DNA of 64,000 nucleotides, taken from positions 1,302,001 through 1,366,000 of the forward strand of contig JAHBBC010000010.1 in assembly GCA_019915015.1 (NCBI GenBank). The letters run 5' to 3'. The stretch comes from Auriscalpium vulgare. Taxonomy: Eukaryota; Basidiomycota; Agaricomycetes; Russulales; Auriscalpiaceae. Below are positions 30,701 to 40,518 of this stretch, piece after piece; the stretch's first letter is position 1; every line of letters starts with the position of its first letter. The translations under genes and the position numbers were made by a program. Under the pieces are notes generated by a model. It saw only the letters and a list, made by a program, of their open reading frames with translations, searched no databases and had not been told where the DNA came from.

Positions 30701-31394
30701 TTAAACATTCCCAAAACGATACCACCGAAGCATGGCTTACCGCGTAAGCCCCGGGAATTTGTATATAGCCGTCGGATCGTAGTGCACGTCAATAGAATGT
30801 CCCCATAGACATTTGCAAGGGTCTACCCGTCGATTAATGGAGTGTTTTGTGGGAGCGTCATCTCGAGACGGCCCACCTTCATCACTCTCTCCGATTTCGC
30901 GTACAGCGTGATGGCGTACTCTTGGTAGTATTGTAGATCCTCTGCGATGTCTTCTAGCATGTCTCCGATCTTCTCAAAGTACGCCGATAAGCTGCGAATG
31001 GCCTGCAGATATCTTAGTTGAAAGATGCGCATTTGAAGAGACGTCACTCACCTGCAATCACGAATCTCAGCGCGCCCCACACGATCCCGGCAATTTCAGG
31101 GTGCGACGAAACGCCATTGTCCACCGCGCTGAAGAACTTCTCCAGCGGCGCGATGACTCGACTGATGCGCTGCACGCATCACAGAAGGCGGCTCTTCTTT
31201 GCATGGGTCGAGTGGTACCCGTTGGCGACGTCGAGCACCCCTTCAGGCGACGATGCGGCGAAGTCGACAAGCTCCCAGTCCTGGAGACGCTGCCGGTGCT
31301 CTTCAAGCGCCTTGTCGAAGATCGGATTCGAGACCGCAGTGAGGGTTGGCGACGGACCATGGAGGGTTGGCGACGGACCATGGGGGGAGGACAT
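27738..31394 (-). pseudogene. STAND NLR: N-terminal helical domain, coiled coil, NACHT, ankyrin repeats; one in-frame stop
   Basis: Fungal NOD-like receptor, presumed to act in non-self or heterokaryon recognition. From the ATG at 31394: a helical N-domain (NPIFDKALEEHRQRLQDWEL ... RISRVIAPLEKFF ... IAGIVWGALRFVIA), AIRSLSAYFEKIGDMLEDI, and a long Arg/Glu coiled coil (about 30600-30410). The NACHT NTPase follows, with Walker A GKAGAGKT (split by an intron at about 30115), Walker B VFLIVDALDEFDD and sensor KVFVTSRDL. A winged-helix region and about five ankyrin repeats (GHTALHVAC, GQTALHVAA, GQTALHLLV, GRTPLLAAC, GKTALHIFA) end in KHLIP. The only visible lesion is TGA (31181-31179) where the paralogue has CGA, 72 codons in. 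All other junctions and frames hold, so inactivation is recent or allele-specific. Confidence 0.85.
31341..31382. repeat. Two exact 21-bp tandem units in NLR exon 1
   Basis: GAGGGTTGGCGACGGACCATG is present twice in a row. On the coding strand it encodes the doubled HGPSPTL just after the NLR start. The truncated paralogue has one related unit (LSPSPSL). Confidence 0.8.
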
Positions 31395-32091
31395 GGTATG
31401 ATGAACGGCGTGAGGGTATTACTCGAAAGCTCCGAAGACGAGTGCTGCCGCCTGCCGATGCCAGGATGTATTCCGACATATCTGCCTCGTGGTCGGCTGT
31501 GTCGACAGGCGGTATTAGTAGAAGCAGAGATTTGACGCTGGCGGGGGCGGTCGTCCAAGTCGACGTGCTTTCGCGCAGTAAAGCGCATGTTGTGATTATG
31601 AACCAGCTGCAGTGTATCGTACGTGCTGCTTCACAGTGGTCATGGAAGTATCATGAGAGAGAGAGTCAGAGTGTACCAAGCATCGGCGCACCGGTACTGG
31701 GGGTGACAGCAAGATGCCCAAGCTCGGTGGGCAGCGTCATGATCTAGGTAGTGGAGACTCGCAGGCCAAAGTCGCGAGGATTGGCCCCATGGACGAGTGA
31801 CACAAGTGGTGGGCAACACTAGTAGTTCGCGGTGAAGGATCCGAAGGCGACGGCTGGACTGAAGTGAACTGTTCGGATGGCCGCGGCGCAGCCAATTTTT
31901 CTTTGAATTCTCGCAACATGCACTGAGTGCTCCAGATGAATAAGGTGTAAAGATATAACTTATAGATTGGAGTTGCCACAGTATGTGCGAGGGTATAGTG
32001 TAGAATAGCACTGGCGTGAAGAGCAGCACTGTAACGCCCATACTTGTGACGATATGATGGAAGGGGAGAGCGGCATCTGGGTATCTAGCGC
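31395..32091. other. Intergenic region; NLR upstream region (copy 2) and GPI-gene 3' flank
   Basis: 31395-31735 is the second copy of the duplicated NLR upstream region. The rest is AT-richer flank without a supported gene. Confidence 0.5.
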
Positions 32092-33058
32092 CTACAAGGA
32101 CGTGAAGATGCCTACGGCAACGGCGGCCAGCACGGACCCTACAAGAGCAACGGGGCCGTCAACGGAGCGCGGGGCCGCGCCCGTCGAGGACGCCACGCCG
32201 CCCGACAGCCCACCCGCCGCCTGCACCGAGCCGGACAGGAAGGACGTGCCGCACGTGCTCTGCACGCCGTTGATGAGGTCGGTCTGGCCGCCGAGCAGGG
32301 GGCTGCTTGCGAGGCCGGGCGCGTACGCGACGGTGGACTCGAAGGTGGTGTACGCGTTGAGGGTGCTGCGTGTGCAGGTGGTGCACAGATCGGCGGAGGG
32401 GAGGGACGGCTGGAGGAAGAGGAAGACGAGGTTGTTGTCGCGGTACGTGGTCACGTTGGGGATGAGGGCGACCTGGGTGGTGTCGCGCTTCGCGGCGCCG
32501 CCGATGGTCGTGTACAAGCTCTTCGTGGGGATGCCGCCCTCGGTAGCGACGCGCGCGGCGGTGCTACTGGTGGATGTGGCAGCTCCGCAATAGCTGCCGG
32601 AGTCGCTCTTGGAGCACACCGCGGTTTTGAGCGGCGAGATAACGTAGAGGACGTCGTACGTGCGGATGACGTCCGCATTTGGAGACGACGTGAGCTCCGG
32701 CCCACACTGCGCGTAGAACTTGCCGAGCAACGAGCGAATGGAGCTATCTGAGCAGGTCGACGACGCGCTGCACAGGGTTTCCAGGGTGGAGTCGATGTCC
32801 GCCGCGGACGGGGTGCTATTGGAGGAGGGGCCGTACTTGGCGGAGGCGCTAACGAGCGGTGCGGTGCATGCCGCAAGTGACGAGTCGGTGTTGAGCGTCG
32901 TGAGGAAGGACGTGCACGTTGCGCTGATGCCCGAGGGGATGAGCGGGTTGGTCTGGGGGCAGCGAATGTCAGTGATCAAAGATGCTGGACGACTGAAGGC
33001 ATCTGACCTGAGCGAGAGCGACGGTTGCGAAAACGACGAGGGCAGCGAAAGACTTCAT
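32092..33058 (-). CDS. Secreted cysteine-containing GPI-anchored protein
   Basis: Two exons; ATG at 33058 with signal peptide MKSFAALVVFATVALAQ. A GTCAGA-donor intron of about 50 bp then leads into TNPLIPSGISATC. The mature part is Ser/Thr-rich with about ten cysteines in patterned pairs (SLAACTAPL, ETLCSASSTCSDSS, YAQCGPEL, AVCSKSDSGSYC, LCTTCTRSTL, STCGTSFL). The C-terminus (PVALVGSVLAAVAVGIFTSL) is a GPI-attachment signal after a small-residue stretch. It resembles the widespread basidiomycete surface proteins grouped under domains of unknown function (DUF7729-like; weak match from memory). The likely location is the outer plasma membrane or wall; function unknown. The gene is intact. Confidence 0.8.
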
Positions 33059-33568
33059 GGTGAGCGAGTGTTGGTGAAAAGAATGACTGGATAATGTAGA
33101 GCGAGGAGCGAGTCTGGGGGTTGCAAAGGCGTTGCGGTGCGTGAAGACAAGAGAATGATGTCCCGTCAAACTTGTGTAGCCGACTGAGTTTGAAATCGGC
33201 GTGCAAACAAGCCATGTCTGCCAAATCGGGCGTGCAGTGGCTGGACGTGCGGGCAGCACCTCCCGCAACTTTGAGCAGCCCGCCCACCCGACATAGCTTC
33301 GGGGGGCACACACCGCAACTGTAGACGCCTAGAGTGAGCATCACGGCAGTTGTTCCCATGCCACTCACTCGGATCCAAGCATTGTCTTGGAAAAGGTAGG
33401 CTTCCTGTCAACGCCGATTCTGACGAAGTCATACAGCTCACACAGACTTCCTGGGCCCCGCAGGGAAAGCCGTCGCTCGTCTGGCAGGACAGATATGTAT
33501 TTCCCACAGTAAAACGGGATCGTGCGTGCAGTACAAATGTCTTACGACAACCTCCTGGTTCCGTTCTC
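33059..33568. other. Promoter region of the GPI protein / 3' flank of the aquaporin
   Basis: No supported gene. Overlapping frames on both strands show no motifs and no splice structure. Confidence 0.45.
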
Positions 33569-35104
33569 CTAATGGCGGTGGTGCTCCACACGCTGTTCCG
33601 TACCCTTCTCCAGGTCGGGCGAGTTGGGTTGCATGAGTTGGCTACGGGAGCTCACGCTGTGCCTGTGCTCCATATGCGCCAAATGTCCAGCGCGGAACTC
33701 CTTCTGCGCATTCGTGATGACTGTACGCGTCGCAGGAATCTGGTCAGTCATCGCACACAATAACGCAGACGGCTGAATCTGACCTCGGCTGGAGTCTGTG
33801 AAGATGACCTGGTAAACGACGTACGCGAGCAGAGTCGCGGGTATGTTGGTGAGGGCGGCGATGGCGGCGTATGAGCCGCCCGAAGCAGCGCTGCCCCATA
33901 TCGTCAGCGCAGCGAGACGACCGCCGACATCGCGCGCAGCGTTCGCGGCCACTGGGAGAGGCGGTCAGCAGAGGCGTCAAGAACGATGTAGAAGGTTCGT
34001 ACAGCCCACAGGCGAGTAAGACCAGATGGCCACAGCACTATACGCCGTTAGCTGTGGGTCGCGGACGAGGGAAATGTTGGCGCACTAGGCAAAGCCGACT
34101 AGCCACGGACCCATGACTGGAGGCGCGAGGAAATTGGTCGGGTCCATACACGTGAAAATGACCATGCCAATGAAGAAATCCTGCGCGGCAGAGGAATTGA
34201 AACATCAAACTCGGCACTTAGTTTGCACAACGGCGCCTGAACACTCACGACGACAAACTCGTTGATGAAGATAAGCCCCAAGGTGGGAGATGGGGCATAG
34301 AGGGTGAAGATGCCAGCGGGGCCGGCGGGCGTGAACTGGACGGCATCATAGGTACCCGTTGCTATCAACACTCCCTCCACATCCTGCCGGCAGGGTGAGT
34401 ACAAGAAGCACGGTGTGAACGAAGTGCGCTCACCCTGATGAGCGTTCGGTATTGCAGGTATATGAGCAAGCAAGTCAGGTATCCTCCGAGAATCTGGGCG
34501 AAGATATATCTGCAATTTGCAATGATCAGCCGATGGAGATAATTTGTGCTGTCAAAGATGAACAGACCTGGCGCCCTTAGCCACGGGCATGCCCTTGAAG
34601 AGCACCCAGGTGACCGTGACGGCAGGGTTGAAGTGCCCGCCCGAAGTTCCGCTGGCTACGACCAGCGCGAGCACGACTCCCAATCGCATACGCGAACCCA
34701 ATCGTCAGCAACGCTGTTATCGTGAAATCAGCCGGCGAGAAGCGGATTTCGCGACCTTCTTGACATACAGGCAAGGGTTGTCATCTTCAAGGCATTGGCG
34801 AGTACGTAGGCGGCCGTCGCACCCACGCCTGTTAATCGATCCCATCAGTAATGACTGCCTTGAGATACGGACGATACTGACCTGCATAGCAGTAGAAGAA
34901 TACCCCGAACTGGCCTCTGATTAGTTCGTGAATCAACGCAGACGGCTAGCGACTTACCATCTCGGCGAGCATCTCAATCGCCCAGTGGGCTTGACGATGG
35001 CGGACACGCTCCCAGCCTCGCAGGAATGCCGGTCGCGTTTCCACGTCCGCGAGGTGCAGACGATGAGCGGGGTTCTCCTCCAGGGTATAAGCCATTTTCG
35101 ACAT
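33569..35104 (-). CDS. Aquaporin/aquaglyceroporin (MIP family) with a probable 1-nt frameshift
   Basis: Membrane channel for water or small polyols. From the ATG at 35104 many short exons give MSKMAYTLEENPAHRL ..., AHWAIEMLAEMFGVFFYCYAG (TM1), VGATAAYVLANALKMTTLA, SLLTIGFAYAIG (TM2), then VVLALVVASGTSGGHFNPAVT with the first NPA motif, YIFAQILGGYLTCLLI (TM3), later TM segments, and PVGLAANAARDVGGRL, where the second NPA is NAA followed by ARD as in glycerol-type channels. The C-tail is hydrophilic. Between FAYAIG and VVLALVV the frame shifts by one base (extra T on the plus strand near 34678), with no usable splice site. It is either a pseudogene or an assembly error; everything else splices cleanly. 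A TATA box lies 117 bp upstream. Confidence 0.85.
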
Positions 35105-35220
35105 GTTGGCGGCGTGGGGAGTCGTGAAGATATAGTGCGACAGTGGGAAGAAGAGAGAGAAGCGGTAGCTCAGATGTAGTGGAACTCGTGGAGCCACAAA
35201 AGGCCCAGTGACCAGCACGG

Positions 35221-35230
35221 CGTATTTATA
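35221..35230 (-). promoter_or_regulatory. TATA box of the aquaporin gene
   Basis: Minus-strand TATAAATACG sits 117-126 bp before the ATG at 35104. Confidence 0.6.
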
Positions 35231-36908
35231 CAGGTCATCGAGTCCGCGTCCGGTGAGATTGTTCACGGGGTGCCGACGGGTCGTCTTGACTCGTCTAGTC
35301 CTAAGACAGTCACCGATTCTGTGTGCCTTGCTGTCGATCAAAGATCTACACCCCGCGAACCTCCGCGAACCCACAGTGAATGTGGGGTAGTCAACAAGAC
35401 AGCAACTTCTACACCAGGAAGACTCTGCATCCTGATCCATAGACTTTCCAAGCCACCTGAACACGCAGTAAATTCCGAATGCCCCGTCCAGAGAGCATCG
35501 GTCGTCAGATAAATCCCTCGCAAGGACAAAAGCAAAGGACATGTGACTCCAAGTGAGACTCCATGGGGCCGGCGACGGGCGTGCGCTTCGCGGATAAAAT
35601 GGTCAGCCCGTCACGCTATTGCTTCCGCGTGTGTCTCCAACCTGAATTGGATCTGGGATGAGCAGGAAGGGAAGATGTAAGAGAAGATCGACAAGGCCCT
35701 GAAGCAGAGTATGATAGGCGAGGAGGGATAGGGCACCACCGTTCACCTCGGATACTAGGTTCCCCGGGAGGTCAGCGAAATCATTTCATAAAGAGAAAGC
35801 GACGGACCTCCCAACGCCATCCCTTGTTCGAAGCTGAACGTTGAACGTGAACCATACACTAGGGGCAGGGGCTAGTCAACTTGCGGCCGATATGTGCTGG
35901 ACAGGGAGAGCGGAGAGTCCGTGATGTGAAAGTCCGGGTGGCAAAGTCTACACAGATCATAACTCGAAGAACGAACCCAAACTGTCGAATACGCAGCAGA
36001 ACATTCCATGACGGTCAAGATGGCGGAAGTGAAACGTCCGAAGATCACTGGAGCCGTCAAACGCGTCGCGGCATGACGAAGATGGGCTGTCGCCTTGCGC
36101 TCATAACGAAGGGATACGATGGCGAGCATCTGATATCCGTGCGGTGCGTGGCAGCCGCCTGAGCATACCGCTATGTTGCGAACACTGTGTTGCGGGACAG
36201 CGTGCGAGTTATTGAGTGCTGTGCATCTAGCATCTAGACAGTCCGTGGCGATCATGCATGATGGATGATGTCTAATACAATTGGCACGTACCAGCAGGCG
36301 TCGAGGGTCGTGGCCAATGGGTTTGAACGAGCTCTCGCATGGACAGATAGCCGGGAAAAGCCTCGCTAAGATCGCAAACTAGACCTGGCAAATTCTTCAG
36401 AATGGCGGGCCTGACGACGGCGGCGGCGCGAGGCAGTGAACGCGGACGGCCCCCGAAGCGTGGGTGGCACCGCTGCACGGGCCATGTGCGAGTCGGCTGT
36501 GTGTTGGTTGCGTCCGTCGCCAGGGACGGTGGGGGCAAGGAGGCGACTGCGCTGCGGCAACAAGCAGGGCGTTGTCCGACACAAAGGAAAGAGAGAAGGG
36601 GGAAAATGCGAAAAGAGCGGTTGCGGGGTCCTGAGCGGCAGTGGACAAGACTTGAGCGCACCGAGCAAGTTTGAACCCGCCCTCGACCGCGTCGACACAC
36701 GACGACCGCAGCGACATACTCTTTCCTGCCTTTTGTTGACGCAGGCGACGCAGAAGACATCTTGTCGATAATTCCAGGAGCTTCCGTCTGCTTTCCTCTT
36801 CTCCTTCCCGCCGGTTGACCTCCCCGCCTCTTATCGCTTCCATTTGCTCGTTCTCGCTGTTTTGCTTTCCCGCTCTCTTTCTTTTGCTTTCACGCTCTCT
36901 CTCAGGAC
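35231..36908. other. Long intergenic region; pyrimidine-rich leader of the ataxin-2 gene
   Basis: A 1.7-kb divergent interval. The last ~130 bp (36780-36905) are almost purely C/T (CTTTCC/CTCTCT runs) directly before the ATG at 36909, typical of housekeeping promoters and leaders in filamentous fungi. A 127-codon frame (36255-35872, -) has no recognisable motif or splice support and is not called. Confidence 0.55.
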
Positions 36909-39900
36909 ATGACCTCGGTCAGACAGCCAAAGCCGCAGAGGAAGGGCGGCCCAAACGACGCCGCCGCCGCTCGGTGTGTTTTGTCCGTCTGCACGCGCTG
37001 CCTCCACTCACCAGCCTCGCAGTCGCCAGCCCGCTTGGACAGGCGCGCGGGCCTCTCCCACTTTCTCGCCAGGAGTGAACAATGCTCGCCTTCCGAATGG
37101 ACCGTCGGCGGCCTCGGGGCCCGCTGGCACCTTTCCGCCTCTTAACCCTCCGACCCCCACGCCGCGCGCGGACGTCCCGAAAGACAAGAATTTGCTGTCT
37201 CTTGCAGGCCTGACCGTAAGTGACACAGTGTCACGCATGGGCATGAGGCTGACTGCAGGTATAGGGCACGACCATCACACTCTCTACCAAGACCGCGCAG
37301 CGTTACGAAGGTGTTGTTGGCTCTACCAACGGCGAAGGCGACACAACTGGCGTCACCCTTCGTGACGTCAAGGAAATATCGGATCCCGGTGCCCCGCTCA
37401 AGGCAACGCTCTTCATTGCTGCAACAAACATCGAAAATTGGGCTTCGGGACCCGCAGATGCCAAGGCGCCGAACGGCGACTGTGCGCTTAACTCTCCTGA
37501 GCACCCACTTACACGAACTAATCCATGGGTTTAGCGTTCAAAACCGACACTGACATCAGTCAGAAAACCCCGCGCCGCGAGCGGGAGCTTCAAGCTTGGT
37601 CGGGAGGGGATGCCCCGCCTCCTCCGGGTCCTGGCGGTCATGGCCACTCGGACGACATAACTTTTGGTGCTGGCGCATCCAGCCATTCCTCCTGGGATCA
37701 GTTTGCTGCGAATGAAAAACTGTTTGGCGTCAAGACGGGTTTCGATGAAGAGCTGTACACGACCAAGCTCGATCGTAGTGCGTCTGACTTCAAGGAGAGG
37801 GAGAGAAAGGCCCAGGCATTGGCCAACGAGATCATGGGGGTGCGTGATCATTGCCTTCTTCATACGTACACCCTGACGCCTGCTCGTGCAGACCGCTGCC
37901 AACAATCCGCATATTGCTGAAGAACGCGTCATGAACAACCTTGAGGACAATGAAGGGAATGAGGAAGACAAGTGCGTGACATGCTATACGTGTGTGGCTC
38001 GCTCTGACTGACGTCGCCCGCTCAAAGGTACGGCGCTGTTGTTCGCGGCAATAATGCCTACGTTCCGCCGGGGGCGCGCAAGCTTCCGACTGCGAGCACT
38101 AATGGCACCGTTCCCAAGGTGTCTGTCAATGCTCCTGACGGCACTGCTCTTCCCCAGTCGGAGACGCAGACCCCGTCCGCCTCATCGAAAGCGCCTTCCC
38201 CGGCGCCTTCGGCCTCGAATAAGGTTTGGGCTCATTTCCGCCGCATGACGACGCTTATTCTCAGACAATTACTATTACCTCACAGCCTCCCGCGGATGCC
38301 CTCCCTGCGTTCCGTGACTTCGTCACGAATGAAAAGCAGAGGTTGACACAGAAGAAACAAGCCCTTGTCAAGAATGAACGGGACAAGCGCATGGCCGACC
38401 TGCTTAAGTTCAGCAAGGACTTCAAGGTGCGTATCTGTTCACGGCCCCGAATCTCATCAATCTTACACCCACATGTTCTGTGCCTAGCTGAACAAACCCA
38501 TCCCGGATGATTTGGTTACCATACTAGCCAAGGACCAAGAGAAACAGCGTCTGATTCGTGAGAAGTCGGCTCGAGATGCGGCCTCTGGTCATGCTCGCGC
38601 TATCGGCGTCATTCCCCCGTTGGCCGACACCACCTCGCCGCCGCCGCCGTCGACGGCGAAGATCGCGCCGTCCGCTTCAGGCGCCGTCGCTGGTGCGCCT
38701 TCCTCGAAGTTGCCCGTCAGCCCGTCTGTTGGGACCGCGCTCGCCAGTGCCAAGGTGCCACCGGTCACTGCTGGGGTAACTCCAAAGACATCAACAGCTG
38801 CGGCTTCTGTGAAGAGTGGGCGCATTGCCATGTCTATCCAGTCGATCCCGCCCTTCAAGGGTTCGAAACCAACTGCCAAAGCTTCTACCTCTGCATCTGG
38901 GAGTCCGGCCGCTGTTCCCGCCGCTCCTGCTGCCCCTGTGCCCAAGCCTGCTGAGATCGCGGCGAACAAGCTGAATGTCAACGCTTCTTCGTTCAGGCCG
39001 AATCCTAAGGCCGTGGCCTTTACTCCTGTGAGCTTCGTTTTCATTATTGATGGCCGTGAGTGTTCTTTGATACGACAACTGACTGCTCGTCAAATCACAG
39101 GCTTCGCCCAACACGGTTGTCAGCCCAGCGTCTTCGATTCCTGATCCTAAGGCAAAGACCGAGTCGGTATGTCTTTCATTTCATGATGCGTGGTATTGCC
39201 GGTGTTGAGCCGGCGGCACATAGGGCTCTTCCTCGCCGCCTGTTCCGAACCCATTCTTCGGGACACGTGTTCTCAAGAAGCAGCCCGTGCATGTCAAAGA
39301 TGACTTCAACCCCTTCAAGTACAACAAGGTGGTCGAAGCTTCCGCTGTCAGTGCGTACTGTTCCCGATCTTGCGTCGACGTTCGGGCTATTAAGCTCGCT
39401 ACAGATGCGATCTGGCCGTATCAGGGCAAGCGCTACATGCAGATGTTCCCACCTGTGGCTATGCAGCCCCAGCAGCAGTCCCCGCACATGGCTCCCCCTG
39501 GCCCGCCTCCGATCCCCCCTCCGTCGTACGAAGAGGACTCGGCGGCACAGGCAGCGGCGCGGGGATACGTTTACGCTTATCCTCCCTATGGTTATCCTGG
39601 TCAGGTATGTGATGCTCTTCTCCTGGCGACTTCTGGCTCGAAGCTCACATTGATGTTTGCAGCCGATGATGCCCGGTATGGCTCCACCCCCGCCCGGCGC
39701 ATACATGCCCGCGCCGTTTATGCAGCATATGCCCTATCCCCCTAACATGCCGCCGCCGAACGGTAAGCCACTCGTTATCACAAGTCCTTTTGTAAACTTT
39801 CTCTGATGCGTCTTGCAGCTATGTACGCGTCGCCGCAGATGGGTCAGATGCCGCGTAAGTCGTTGTTTGCTACCATCATGCGCAGATGAACTTACAAACA

Positions 39901-40215
39901 ATTATTGCAGCCCCACAAGCGTACATGCAGCCCCCGCCCGGACAGTACCCTCCCCCACCAAATGGCGCCGGCCCGCGCCCCTCCATGCCTCCCACCCCGA
40001 TCCCAGCTCATGCGCACCCATACTACCACCAAAGCCCGCAACGTATGATGCTTCCCCTTGACCCGTACCCTGTGCACAACAAAATGTTCACTACGCCCAC
40101 AGTGCAACACGCAGTTCCGTACCCGATGATGATGCCTCCGCCGGGCCAAAACGGGCCTCCACATGGCTACGACGGCGGGCCTCCGCCTCCTGTGCCGATG
40201 GGCGGACACGCTTAG
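36909..40215 (+). CDS. PBP1: Ataxin-2 / Pbp1 orthologue
   Basis: RNA-associated regulator of stress granules, poly(A) control and TORC1. Order of domains: Pro/Gly-rich leader; an Sm-like ataxin-2 N domain (GTTITLSTKTAQRYEGVV ... ATLFIAATNIENWA, about 37267-37480); the LsmAD domain (SFKTDTDIS, RERELQAWSGG, SWDQFAANEKLFGVKTGFDE, RERKAQALANEI, about 37534-37850); and a Lys-rich helix (FVTNEKQRLTQKKQALVKNE). The PAM2 motif follows (LNVNASSFRPNPKA, about 38970), which binds the MLLE domain of poly(A)-binding protein, then a Pro/Met/Tyr-rich low-complexity tail (MAPPPPGAYMP, PPPGQYPPPP). More than ten introns all stay in phase; the second exon needs the acceptor CTCGCAG to keep RRQPAWTGARA in frame. 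The call is firm because all three hallmark domains are present. Confidence 0.92.
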
Positions 40216-40518
40216 TAGGCGTCTCGCTGTCTTCTGTCCGCGTTTCGATGTCGGTGGGGTGTTTGGAGGTCAGATCTGACAAGCAAGGCATTTTCTCTGT
40301 TGTCTGGTTGTCCCGCGCGAGGGTTGTCTGTAGTTCGGCGCAGTGGCCCGATTTTGTATCTACCTTCTCATTTCCACCTGGTCTGATGGTTTCATGCTCG
40401 AGTGATTGAGTGCTTGGATCGCAGGTGCGACGTATGCAAACATGAAATAGTGCTGGTTCTTGCAGTGAGTTAAAGAGTAATGTGTGGTATAGTACTCATA
40501 CAACTCGTGGAACTATAA
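40216..40518. other. 3' flanks of convergent ataxin-2 and BUB1 genes
   Basis: 303 bp, moderately AT-rich toward 40440-40515, probably holding both polyadenylation regions. No gene seen. Confidence 0.5.

Noticed and set aside
30770..30850. Apparent loss of a 3' splice site in the NLR (CTTGCAAATG where the truncated copy has CTTGCAGGTG)
   Set aside because: An upstream acceptor (GGGTAG, about 30828) keeps the frame as TLANVYGDI in this copy and VLAGVYGDI in the other, so no splice defect needs to be invoked.
35872..36255. 127-codon minus-strand frame between the aquaporin and ataxin-2 genes
   Set aside because: No motif, no splice structure, codon use unlike neighbours and full overlap with other chance frames.
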